Of a stretch of 64,000 nt of DNA, positions 55,690 to 64,000 are shown piece by piece. The notes under the pieces were generated by a model that saw nothing but the letters and a program-made list of their open reading frames with translations, was not told the origin of the DNA and ran no database searches. Source of the DNA: Lelliottia nimipressuralis (GTDB lineage Bacteria > Pseudomonadota > Gammaproteobacteria > Enterobacterales > Enterobacteriaceae); assembly GCF_004115925.1 (NCBI RefSeq), contig NZ_SDDX01000008.1:62001-126000 (forward strand), read 5' to 3'. Made by a program: the position numbers and the translations under genes. Each line of letters starts with the position of its first letter. Position 1 is the first letter of the stretch.

Positions 55690-57234
55690 TCAGGCGTTCT
55701 TCGCCAGAAACTCTTCAAACGACTCGGTATCCGCAGCTTCGATTTCACGCTGACGCACCACCGATGCCTCGCGCTCTGCCACGAAATCCTCTTCGCTTAA
55801 GACTTCCAGCGGCTCCTGCTGCAGCATGTCGCGATACTGTGCGGCAAGCGAACGGCCGGTTCCACCGATACCTTGATCAATCATAGAACGCAGAATGCGC
55901 GCTGAGAACGTCAGTTCCGGGTTATCAAACGATTCGACCAGCTGATCGCACACCTTTTGATACTCCTCGCCGCCGTAAACGCTGTCCATCGTCTGCGCTA
56001 CACGTTTGAGATCGCGGAACAGATCTTTGCCGACTTTCGCCAGCGGGAACTGCGCCGTTTCACAGCCGATACCCAGCGTCAGGCCAGGCTTGCGCCCTTC
56101 CAGGATCACACGATTCCAGTTGGTGCGCGTACAGAGCAGTTCATCAGAACTCATCTCTGGCGCATCCGCCAGTACGCACCAGACCATAAACAGATCCAGG
56201 AAACGCACCTGCTGCTCGTCGACGCCAATTGGCGAGAACGGGTTGATGTCCAGCGAGCGCACTTCAATGTACTCAATGCCGCCGCGCTCCAGCGCATCTG
56301 ACGGCGCTTCGCCGCTACGCGTAACGCGTTTCGGGCGGATCGGCGCGTACAGCTCGTTTTCAATCTGCAGCACGTTGCTGTTGATCTGCAGGCGCTTACC
56401 GTCTTTCTCAAGGCCGATTTTCTCGTACTCTTCCGACGGTGTTTTGATCGCTCGCTTCAAGCCTGCCACATATTCGTGCAATTCGTTAAACGTAATTCCG
56501 AGATTGCTTTGCGACTTATTGGTATAACCAAGGTCACTCAGGCGCAGAGAGGTGGCGTACGGCAGGTAATACATGCCGCAATCGGTCTTCTCAAACGGCA
56601 GTGTGGTCGGTTTGCCCTGCAGGAACGAGGAGCAAATCGCCGGTGAGGCACCGAACAGGTACGGAATCACCCAGCCAAAGCGGTAGTAGTTGCGGATCAG
56701 ACGGAAATACCCCGCCGAGATCGCCTCTTTATCCGTTTCGCCGCACTTCGCCTGCCAGAACGCCATCGGCAGCGAGAAGTTGTAATGCACACCGGAGATG
56801 GTCTGCATTAACGCGCCGTAGCGGTTTTTGAGGCCTTCGCGATAGAGCGTTTTCAGGCGGCCAATGTTCGAGGTGCCGTATTGCGCCAGCTCAATATCCT
56901 GCCCCTGCTCGATATAACACGGCATGCTCAGCGGCCACATGCGCTCATCGCCCAATTGACGGGCAGTAAAGCGGTGAACGTCACGCATCAGAGTCAGCAT
57001 GTGGTCAATGTCGCCATCGACGGGCGTAATGAACTCAAGCAGCGCTTCGGCGAAGTCGGTGGTGATCCATTTATGTGTCAGCGCAGAGCCTAGCTCTTTC
57101 GGATGGCCGGTTGTTGCCAGACTGCCATCTTCATTCACGCGCAGTGTTTCGCGCTCAAGCCCACGCTGAATCCCCTTCAGGGCCTGAGGGTGTTTTTCCA
57201 GCCAGGCCAGCGCCTGTGATACGTCCGGGATCAA
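55690..57234 (-). CDS. gshA: Glutamate-cysteine ligase GshA
   Basis: 514 residues. The opening [54 protein letters not shown] and [13 protein letters not shown] match E. coli GshA. It joins glutamate and cysteine, the first and controlling step of glutathione synthesis. The start is TTG 57234, preceded by GGGAGGTC, as in E. coli where a rare TTG start keeps expression low; the longer ATG frame (57273) is not conserved. Confidence 0.95.
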   Translation of the reverse strand: MIPDVSQALAWLEKHPQALKGIQRGLERETLRVNEDGSLATTGHPKELGSALTHKWITTDFAEALLEFITPVDGDIDHMLTLMRDVHRFTARQLGDERMWPLSMPCYIEQGQDIELAQYGTSNIGRLKTLYREGLKNRYGALMQTISGVHYNFSLPMAFWQAKCGETDKEAISAGYFRLIRNYYRFGWVIPYLFGASPAICSSFLQGKPTTLPFEKTDCGMYYLPYATSLRLSDLGYTNKSQSNLGITFNELHEYVAGLKRAIKTPSEEYEKIGLEKDGKRLQINSNVLQIENELYAPIRPKRVTRSGEAPSDALERGGIEYIEVRSLDINPFSPIGVDEQQVRFLDLFMVWCVLADAPEMSSDELLCTRTNWNRVILEGRKPGLTLGIGCETAQFPLAKVGKDLFRDLKRVAQTMDSVYGGEEYQKVCDQLVESFDNPELTFSARILRSMIDQGIGGTGRSLAAQYRDMLQQEPLEVLSEEDFVAEREASVVRQREIEAADTESFEEFLAKNA

Positions 57235-57319
57235 ATTGACCTCCCGCCTGTCAAAATAAGAGTTATCCAGCATAAATTGTAATGGTTGACGATTGAAGGT
57301 CGCTTTTTCATTCCACCAA

Positions 57320-57748
57320 TTAGTGCCACCACGTCATGCCCTGCAGGGTTGCCAGTGCCACGAGGACATAGCGCAACGCCTTGCCAAGGCATAAAAAAAA
57401 GAGCACTGGTCCCCAGGAGATGCGCATCCATCCCGCCAGCAGACACAGTAAATCGCCTATAACAGGCATCCAGCTTAGTAAAAGCGTGGCAGCACCATAG
57501 CGTTTAAGCCAGCCTGCTGCCTTTTCCTGCCAGCGTGATGTTTTACGCAGCGGAAAGAAACGCCCAAGAATAACGTTAGTCAGCCCTCCAAGGCTATTAC
57601 CCATTGTTGCTATTACTACCAACAGCCAGGGCTGACTCACACCAGATAACAGCATCGCGACCAGCACAACTTCCGAATTACCCGGTAAGAGTGTGGCACT
57701 TAAAAAACTGCTGGCAAATAAAGAGGCGAGTGACAGCAGGTCACTCAC
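57320..57748 (-). CDS. yqaA: YqaA, SNARE-associated/DedA-like inner-membrane protein
   Basis: 142 residues. It contains several membrane segments ([69 protein letters not shown]) and the FLSAT..PG.SE and G..LG motifs of the DedA/VTT group. It may act as a membrane or lipid-related transporter; function unknown. Start overlaps the yqaB stop by 4 bp (same operon). Confidence 0.93.
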   Translation of the reverse strand: MSDLLSLASLFASSFLSATLLPGNSEVVLVAMLLSGVSQPWLLVVIATMGNSLGGLTNVILGRFFPLRKTSRWQEKAAGWLKRYGAATLLLSWMPVIGDLLCLLAGWMRISWGPVLFFLCLGKALRYVLVALATLQGMTWWH

Positions 57749-58311
57749 AGCAGGCGAACATCCACAGCGTCCATTCCGGCGTCACGCGCGGCCTGAATGC
57801 CAAAGTCTGCATCCTCAAACACCACGCACTTATGCGCCGGAACGCCCATCAGTTCCGCGCAAAGCAGAAAGGTGTCCGGAGCGGGTTTGTGGTTTTGAAC
57901 ATGATCGGCGGCGACAACCGCAGAGAAATAGTGACGCAAGCCCAGATGATTGAGCAGCGCTTCCGCAACAGCACTTTCACTTCCCGTGCCAACGGACATC
58001 GGACGACGCCCGTGCCACTCTTTAACAACGTCAATCAGCGGAAGCGGACGAACGGTGTCTAAAAGCATGGCTTTGACGGCATCGGTTTTTTCACGGGCCA
58101 GCAGATGAGGGTCGAGATCGGCGTGGTTTAGCTCAATCACGGCCTGAGCGATTCGCCAGGTGGGTGAGCCATTCAGCGCAACCATCGCCTGTAAGTCGAA
58201 CGTCATGCCATAACGACCCAGAACGTCATTCCAGGCTTTACGGTGTGTGGGTTCGGTATCCAGGATGGTGCCATCCATGTCGAAGATCAGACCGTCATAC
58301 TGTGCGTACAT
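57745..58311 (-). CDS. yqaB: Fructose-1-phosphate/6-phosphogluconate phosphatase YqaB (HAD)
   Basis: 188 residues. HAD motif I GLIFDMDGTILDTEP (nucleophile Asp), motif II SVGTGSE, motif III lysine in VQNHKPAPDTFLL and motif IV CVVFEDADFGIQAA. E. coli YqaB acts on fructose-1-phosphate and 6-phosphogluconate. Operon with yqaA; the tRNA operon lies just upstream on the same strand. Confidence 0.94.
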   Translation of the reverse strand: MYAQYDGLIFDMDGTILDTEPTHRKAWNDVLGRYGMTFDLQAMVALNGSPTWRIAQAVIELNHADLDPHLLAREKTDAVKAMLLDTVRPLPLIDVVKEWHGRRPMSVGTGSESAVAEALLNHLGLRHYFSAVVAADHVQNHKPAPDTFLLCAELMGVPAHKCVVFEDADFGIQAARDAGMDAVDVRLL

Positions 58312-58437
58312 CGTGCTCTCGCCAAACGATTAACAAGACATTACTTTATCGTAAACGAGGATTTTTGTCGCTGATTCTGGTTGTAATACAAAGGGGATGG
58401 TGAGTAATTGAACTGTGGGGGAGATACTGAGGAGAAA

Positions 58438-58453
58438 TGGTGCATCCGGGAGG
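58438..58453 (-). repeat. 16-nt remnant of the tRNA-Arg 3' end
   Basis: TGGTGCATCCGGGAGG is identical to the last 16 bases of the adjacent tRNA-Arg genes (minus strand: CCTCCCGGATGCACCA), including the CCA. No tRNA body precedes it. It lies 117 bp beyond the last intact tRNA-Arg. It may be left from recombination among the tandem tRNA copies or be an attachment-site-like direct repeat. Confidence 0.7.
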
Positions 58454-58569
58454 TTTACTCGGCTGCGCCTCACCCGACGGGCCGTTGCTAAAGCAACGTT
58501 ATCCTCCCTGGTACTCGCGAGCATCTCGCAGACCTTGAAACAACAGCGTGGCTGCTATCTCGGAGAATA

Positions 58570-58646
58570 TGGTGCATCCGGGAGGATTCGAACCTCCGAC
58601 CGCTCGGTTCGTAGCCGAGTACTCTATCCAGCTGAGCTACGGATGC
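58570..58646 (-). tRNA. tRNA-Arg (anticodon ACG)
   Basis: 77 nt with encoded CCA. The acceptor stem GCATCCG/CGGATGC, D-arm AGCTCAGCTGGATAGAGT, anticodon loop CTACGAA (ACG, read as ICG) and T-arm GGTTCGAATCC are complete. Identical to the copy at 58712. It reads CGU, CGC and CGA codons. E. coli has four copies (argQZYV) here; only two are seen. Confidence 0.97.
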
Positions 58647-58711
58647 ATCGGGATTTACTATTTTACTGCTTAATACGTCATATCACTTCTAAAGCAATAT
58701 GAAGTAATAGA

Positions 58712-58788
58712 TGGTGCATCCGGGAGGATTCGAACCTCCGACCGCTCGGTTCGTAGCCGAGTACTCTATCCAGCTGAGCTACGGATGC
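58712..58788 (-). tRNA. tRNA-Arg (anticodon ACG), second copy
   Basis: 77 nt, identical to the copy at 58570 and 65 bp upstream of it in the same leftward transcript, 4 bp after tRNA-Ser. Cloverleaf intact, CCA encoded. Corresponds to argV by position next to serV. Confidence 0.97.
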
Positions 58789-58792
58789 AAAA

Positions 58793-58885
58793 TGGCGGTG
58801 AGGCGGGGATTCGAACCCCGGATGCAGCTTTTGACCGCATACTCCCTTAGCAGGGGAGCGCCTTCAGCCTCTCGGCCACCTCACC
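58793..58885 (-). tRNA. serV: tRNA-Ser (anticodon GCT)
   Basis: 93 nt class II tRNA with long variable arm (TATGCGGTCAAAAGCTGCAT region). Acceptor GGTGAGG/CCTCACC, anticodon loop CTGCTAA (GCT, codons AGU/AGC), T-arm GGTTCGAATCC, discriminator G and CCA. It is the first gene of the operon, equal to E. coli serV. Confidence 0.97.
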
Positions 58886-58949
58886 ACACAACGCCTCTTT
58901 CGAGTGCTTCGAGTAACTCGTTAAGAGCTTCTCGTCGCTGCGTGGCGCA

Positions 58950-58978
58950 TATATTACTTTCTGGGACTTATAAGTCAA
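58950..58978 (-). promoter_or_regulatory. Promoter of the serV-arg tRNA operon
   Basis: On the minus strand TTGACT (58978-58973) and AATATA (58955-58950) are 17 bp apart, followed by TGCGCC, a GC-rich discriminator typical of stringently controlled stable-RNA promoters. The predicted transcript leader is about 55-60 nt before tRNA-Ser. Confidence 0.7.
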
Positions 58979-59196
58979 ACAATTTTCCACAAGCTTTTAT
59001 CGTTTGCACAAATCACACTCAATTCGCATGTAAAAGCCGCAAAGAGGGTGTTTTATAAACGGATTTTGCGGGCATCAGCACAGAAATCCTCGGGCAAAAT
59101 TGCGGTCTTTGAGCGAGATAAGGGTTTGAGAGAGACAAAAAACGGAAGGAATGAAATCGAACGGTAACTTTATGCAGGAAGAATATCGAGAGCGTT

Positions 59197-59220
59197 GCGT
59201 CTCGCCGGGCGGCGAGACGC
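59197..59220 (-). terminator. Hairpin after csrA
   Basis: Perfect 10-bp stem GCGTCTCGCC/GGCGAGACGC with loop GGGC, 7 bp beyond the csrA stop. Very stable; no U-tract, so it may work in 3' protection or Rho-assisted termination. Confidence 0.6.
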
Positions 59221-59227
59221 GATAATA

Positions 59228-59413
59228 TCAGTAACTGGACTGCTGGGATTTTTCAGCCTGGATACGCTGGTAGATCTCTTCACGATGGACAGAGACTTCT
59301 TTAGGGGCGTTCACACCAATACGTACCTGGTTACCCTTCACCCCTAAAACTGTCACGGTGACCTCATCCCCAATCATGAGGGTCTCACCAACTCGACGAG
59401 TCAGAATCAGCAT
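59228..59413 (-). CDS. csrA: Carbon storage regulator CsrA
   Basis: 61 residues, [20 protein letters not shown] start and [19 protein letters not shown] near the end, essentially E. coli CsrA with a short divergent tail (AEKSQQSSY). RNA-binding dimer that recognises GGA motifs in leaders and represses glycogen synthesis, biofilm genes and others; L4 and R44 are the RNA contacts and are kept. AAGGAGC lies before the start. In this organism it could act on the adhesin and exoprotein operons, but no such site was sought. Confidence 0.97.
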
Positions 59414-59608
59414 TCTTTGCTCCTTGAAAGATTAAAAGAGTCGGGTCTCTTGTATCCCGGCATTATCCATCATATAACGCCAAAAAGTAAGCGATGACAA
59501 ACACGTAATGTGTAAGCAGTCACGGCATCACATTCTGTTAAACGTAAGTTTAGCCGATATACACAAACTCAACCTGACTTTATCGTTAGCGATAGCGTAG
59601 TGATAAAA

Positions 59609-59634
59609 ACGCCATAACGGTGAGGTTATGGCGT
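59609..59634. terminator. Intrinsic terminator after alaS (bidirectional)
   Basis: ACGCCATAAC/GTTATGGCGT, a perfect 10-bp stem with 6-nt loop. T-tracts flank both sides (CTTTTT to the right; TTTTTATC read on the minus strand), 20 bp beyond the alaS stop. Confidence 0.8.
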
Positions 59635-59654
59635 CTTTTTACGCTTTGTAATTA

Positions 59655-62282
59655 TTACAGTTTAGCGCTTACCCAGCTTTCAACGCTGGCCAATGCTGCT
59701 GGAAGTGCTGCCACATCCGTACCACCGGCTTGTGCCATGTCGGGACGACCACCACCTTTGCCACCCACTTGCTGAGCGACCATACCAATCAGTTCCCCTG
59801 CTTTCACGCGGTCAGTCACATCCTTAGAAACGCCCGCAATCAGAGAAACCTTACCTTCAGCCGCTGTCGCCAGAACGATAACCGTTGAACCGAGCTGGTT
59901 CTTGAGATCATCAACCATGGTACGAAGCATCTTAGGTTCAACGCCTGCCAGTTCGCTGACTAGCAGTTTAACACCTTTAATTTCAACCGCTTTGCTGGAG
60001 AGATTTGCGCTCTCCTGCACCGCAGCCTGCTCTTTCAGCTGCTGCAGCTCTTTTTCCAGCTGACGAGTACGTTCCAGCGCGCTACGTACTTTCTCTCCCA
60101 GATTGTGGCTGTCGCCTTTAAGCAGCTGAGCAATGTCGTGGAGCTGTTCGCTTTCAGCGTGCAGGCTGGCGATCGCACCTTCACCGGTCACGGCTTCGAT
60201 ACGACGTACGCCAGCGGCAGTGCCTGATTCAGACAGGATACGGAACAGGCCGATGTCACCCGTACGTGAGGCGTGAGTACCGCCGCACAGTTCGGTGGAG
60301 AAATCACCCATGCTCAGGACGCGAACGCGCTCGTCGTATTTCTCGCCGAACAGCGCCATCGCCCCTTTCGCTTTCGCTGCTTCGAGATCCATGATGTGGG
60401 TCTCGATTGGCAGGTTACGGCGAATCTGGGCGTTGACCATATCTTCCACCGCGCGGATTTCAGACGGTTTCATCGCTTCGAAATGCGAGAAGTCAAAGCG
60501 CAGCACTTTGTCGTTCACCAGAGAACCTTTCTGAGCAACGTGCGTACCCAGCACATCGCGCAGGGCGGCATGCATCAGGTGCGTTGCAGAGTGGTTCAGA
60601 CGAATGCGCGCGCGGCGAGCTTCATCCACTTCGGCTTTCACGCCTGCGCCGACTTTCAGAGAACCTGAAGCCAGTTTACCGACGTGACCAATTGCCTGGC
60701 CGTATTTCTGGGTGTCAGTGACGGTGAAGGCAAAATCGCTACCTTTTAGCTCGCCTTTATCACCCACCTGGCCGCCAGACTCCGCGTAGAACGGCGTTTT
60801 ATCCAGAACGACAACCGCATCCTGGCCTGCGCTGATGCTGTCCACGGCTTTGCCGTCAACAAACAGTGCGGTCACTTTACCGGTCAGTTCCAGATGGTCG
60901 TAGCCCTGGAATTCAGAAGCGCTATCGACGCGAATCATCGCGTTGTAGTCTGCGCCGAAACCGCTGGATTCACGCGCACGGCGGCGCTGCTCTTCCATTG
61001 CGGCCTCAAAGCCCGCTTCGTCGACTTTAATATTGCGCTCACGGCAGACGTCAGCAGTCAAGTCGACCGGGAAGCCGTAGGTGTCGTACAGACGGAATGC
61101 GGTGTCGCCATCCAGCGTATCGCCGGACAGTTTAGAGAGTTCTTCGTCCAGCAGCGCCAGACCGCGCTCAAGGGTACGTGCAAACTGCTCTTCTTCGGTT
61201 TTCAGCACCTGCTCAACCTGCGCCTGCTGGCGTTTCAGTTCGTCGCCCGCCGCACCCATGACGCCAATCAGTGGCCCCACCAGTTTATAGAAGAAGGTGT
61301 CCTTCGCGCCCAGCATGTTGCCGTGACGGATCGCACGACGAATGATACGACGCAGCACATAGCCACGGTTTTCATTCGACGGGATAACGCCGTCAGCAAT
61401 CAGGAAGGCACAGGAACGAATGTGGTCTGCAATGACGCGCAGAGATTTGTTGCTCAGATCGGTCGCACCGGTCACTTCAGCCACGGATTTAATCAGGGTG
61501 CTGAACAGATCGATATCGTAGTTGGAGTTCACGTGCTGCAGAACCGCGGCAATACGCTCCAGCCCCATACCGGTATCTACGGATGGCTTCGGCAGTGGCT
61601 CCATGGTGCCGTCAACCTGACGGTTGAACTGCATGAAGACGATGTTCCAGATCTCAATGTAGCGATCGCCGTCTTCTTCTGCGGTGCCCGGAGGTCCACC
61701 CCAGATGTGGTCGCCGTGATCGTAGAAGATCTCGGTGCAAGGGCCGCATGGACCGGTGTCACCCATCTGCCAGAAGTTGTCAGACGCGTATGGCGCGCCC
61801 TTGTTATCGCCGATGCGAATAATGCGCTCACGCGGGATACCGACTTCTTTTTCCCAGATTTCGTAAGCTTCATCATCGGTTTCGTAGACGGTCACCCACA
61901 GACGCTCTTTCGGCAGGTTGAACCAGTTTTCACCGGTCAGCAGTTCCCACGCGTATTGAATGGCGTCGTGTTTAAAGTAGTCGCCGAAGCTGAAGTTACC
62001 CAGCATCTCGAAGAAAGTATGGTGACGTGCGGTGTAACCGACGTTTTCCAGATCGTTGTGTTTACCGCCCGCACGCACGCAACGCTGTGACGTTGTGGCG
62101 CGGGAATAATTACGCTTGTCGAGACCAAGGAAAACATCCTTGAACTGGTTCATCCCGGCGTTGGTAAACAGAAGAGTCGGGTCATTGTTCGGTACCAGGG
62201 AGCTGCTGGCAACAACCTGGTGTCCCTTACTATGGAAAAAGTCGAGAAACGCCTGACGGATCTCAGCGGTGCTCTTGCTCAT
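59655..62282 (-). CDS. alaS: Alanyl-tRNA synthetase AlaS
   Basis: 875 residues. The class II catalytic core (residues ~1-240; motif 2 around [16 protein letters not shown], motif 3 [13 protein letters not shown]), the tRNA-recognition part to ~460, the editing domain with zinc ligands in [12 protein letters not shown] and [15 protein letters not shown], and the C-Ala domain ([14 protein letters not shown]). It charges tRNA-Ala and clears Ser/Gly errors. Order recX - alaS - csrA is as in E. coli. GATAATT precedes ATG 62282. Confidence 0.97.
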   Translation of the reverse strand: MSKSTAEIRQAFLDFFHSKGHQVVASSSLVPNNDPTLLFTNAGMNQFKDVFLGLDKRNYSRATTSQRCVRAGGKHNDLENVGYTARHHTFFEMLGNFSFGDYFKHDAIQYAWELLTGENWFNLPKERLWVTVYETDDEAYEIWEKEVGIPRERIIRIGDNKGAPYASDNFWQMGDTGPCGPCTEIFYDHGDHIWGGPPGTAEEDGDRYIEIWNIVFMQFNRQVDGTMEPLPKPSVDTGMGLERIAAVLQHVNSNYDIDLFSTLIKSVAEVTGATDLSNKSLRVIADHIRSCAFLIADGVIPSNENRGYVLRRIIRRAIRHGNMLGAKDTFFYKLVGPLIGVMGAAGDELKRQQAQVEQVLKTEEEQFARTLERGLALLDEELSKLSGDTLDGDTAFRLYDTYGFPVDLTADVCRERNIKVDEAGFEAAMEEQRRRARESSGFGADYNAMIRVDSASEFQGYDHLELTGKVTALFVDGKAVDSISAGQDAVVVLDKTPFYAESGGQVGDKGELKGSDFAFTVTDTQKYGQAIGHVGKLASGSLKVGAGVKAEVDEARRARIRLNHSATHLMHAALRDVLGTHVAQKGSLVNDKVLRFDFSHFEAMKPSEIRAVEDMVNAQIRRNLPIETHIMDLEAAKAKGAMALFGEKYDERVRVLSMGDFSTELCGGTHASRTGDIGLFRILSESGTAAGVRRIEAVTGEGAIASLHAESEQLHDIAQLLKGDSHNLGEKVRSALERTRQLEKELQQLKEQAAVQESANLSSKAVEIKGVKLLVSELAGVEPKMLRTMVDDLKNQLGSTVIVLATAAEGKVSLIAGVSKDVTDRVKAGELIGMVAQQVGGKGGGRPDMAQAGGTDVAALPAALASVESWVSAKL

Positions 62283-62413
62283 AATTATCCTGAAATCAAG
62301 CTAACGAAATGTCGCAGCCAGCCTGTCTCTGTTGATGCCTGGACGGACTGACTACTGGAAAAAGTGGGAATAAGATAAGTTTTCTTGCAAGGGAAGTAAA
62401 ATCCCGCATGCGC

Positions 62414-62914
62414 TCAATCGGCAAAATTACGCCATATATCCTGAATATCTTCCATCAGGAAGCCGCGGTACAACAAAAATCGCTGGATTTTAACTTTTTC
62501 TGAAAATTCACGCGGCAGGGGTTCACCGTATTTACGAATCGCCTGCTCGCGGGCCAGCTCACACCAGTCAATGTCGCACTCACGCATGGCCTCATCGATG
62601 GCCGCACGCGCGATACCTTTTTGGTTTAGCTCCTGACGGATCCTGGCCGGGCCATAGCCCTTGCGGCTCCGGCTGGCGATAAAGCGCGTCACAAAACGAC
62701 TGTCATCGAGATAACGGTACTCGTAGCACCAGGCAATGACGCGATCATAATCTTCTGCCGTAGCGTCGATTGCTTCCGGGCCGTTTTTTCCCATCACGGG
62801 CGCGGAGAGTTTACGGCGCAGCTCTTGCTCGCTGTGATCGCGTACGGCAAGAATGCGTACAGCTCTATCCAGTAAACGGGCGTAGGCAGGGCGGCGCGAG
62901 GTGTTTTCACTCAT
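62414..62914 (-). CDS. recX: RecA regulator RecX
   Basis: 166 residues. Three-helix repeats typical of Rec[60 protein letters not shown], and [26 protein letters not shown] (in parts). RecX inhibits RecA filament growth and ATPase. It follows recA by 67 bp, with the terminator at 62944 in the gap, so it is expressed at low level by read-through, as in E. coli. Confidence 0.95.
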   Translation of the reverse strand: MSENTSRRPAYARLLDRAVRILAVRDHSEQELRRKLSAPVMGKNGPEAIDATAEDYDRVIAWCYEYRYLDDSRFVTRFIASRSRKGYGPARIRQELNQKGIARAAIDEAMRECDIDWCELAREQAIRKYGEPLPREFSEKVKIQRFLLYRGFLMEDIQDIWRNFAD

Positions 62915-62943
62915 AACAAACCAGCTGTTTTATAAATGCAAAA

Positions 62944-62965
62944 AGGGCCGCAATCGCAGCCCTTG
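62944..62965 (-). terminator. Terminator between recA and recX
   Basis: On the minus strand AAGGGCTGC and GCGGCCCTT form a stem (one mismatch) followed by TTTTTGC. It is the known leaky recA terminator that lowers recX expression. Confidence 0.75.
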
Positions 62966-62981
62966 TTTTTAGACGAAGAGA

Positions 62982-64000
<1,019 letters not shown>

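Larger units (their letters stand above)
58886..59227. other. Intergenic region between tRNA operon and csrA
   Basis: 342 bp. The left part carries the tRNA leader and its promoter (58950-58978); the right end holds the csrA 3' hairpin (59197-59220). The middle shows no gene. Confidence 0.55.

Noticed and set aside
58415..59058. Frames running through the tRNA genes
   Set aside because: They are made by the repeated tRNA sequence itself and code for nothing recognisable.
60894..62090. 398-codon plus-strand frame over alaS
   Set aside because: Antisense of the conserved alaS gene; no independent support.

Overview
The window is chromosomal DNA of an enterobacterium close to Escherichia, most likely Enterobacter, Lelliottia or Leclercia. 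The right half follows the E. coli K-12 order yqaE - stpA - alaE - ygaC - ygaM - nrdHIEF - proVWX - emrRAB - luxS - (micA) - gshA - yqaA - yqaB - tRNA-Arg/Ser - csrA - alaS - recX - recA, with proteins very close to the E. coli ones. The genus call is inference from this synteny plus the accessory genes.

Layout. (1) 1-8065: the 3' end of a giant repeat adhesin exported by type I secretion (BapA/LapA type), then its own TolC-like, ABC and HlyD-like exporter genes. (2) 8090-13414: a mixed block with a solitary HigA/YbaQ antitoxin-like regulator, nudI, an AraC regulator divergent from a SnoaL-like protein, two membrane proteins, a PLP aminotransferase and a small anchored protein. (3) 13707-25277: a two-partner secretion (CDI-like) operon of TpsB transporter, HlyC-type lysine acyltransferase, a large TpsA exoprotein split by a frameshift, and a small lipoprotein, followed by an OmpX/Ail-like porin gene. 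A similar ~45-bp element with the palindrome GGATTAATCC lies upstream of both tpsB and the ompX-like gene. (4) 25263-27591: LysR, SDR and methyltransferase genes. (5) 27684-36645: a yahJ-yahI-NCS2 permease-yahG-yahF-yahD cluster divergent from its LysR gene yahB. By analogy with the oxamate transcarbamylase genes allFGH, it probably degrades a carbamoylated nitrogen compound to carbamoyl phosphate and ATP. (6) 36655-64000: the conserved backbone above, carrying an extra 2-isopropylmalate synthase gene with a convergent AraC gene between emrB and luxS.

RNA and control elements visible include sRNA MicA with a sigma-E-like promoter, two tRNA-Arg(ACG) genes and one tRNA-Ser(GCT) with a promoter carrying a GC-rich discriminator, a 16-nt tRNA-Arg 3' remnant, paired NrdR boxes 31 bp apart, proU and emrRAB promoters, and several intrinsic terminators and REP-like hairpins. 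No insertion sequence, prophage or CRISPR array was seen.

The most notable system is region 3, a secreted exoprotein apparently paired with an RTX-toxin-type acyltransferase. Region 5 is next: a probable uncharacterised catabolic pathway that has the AllF- and AllG-like subunits but no visible AllH-like (DUF2877) one.
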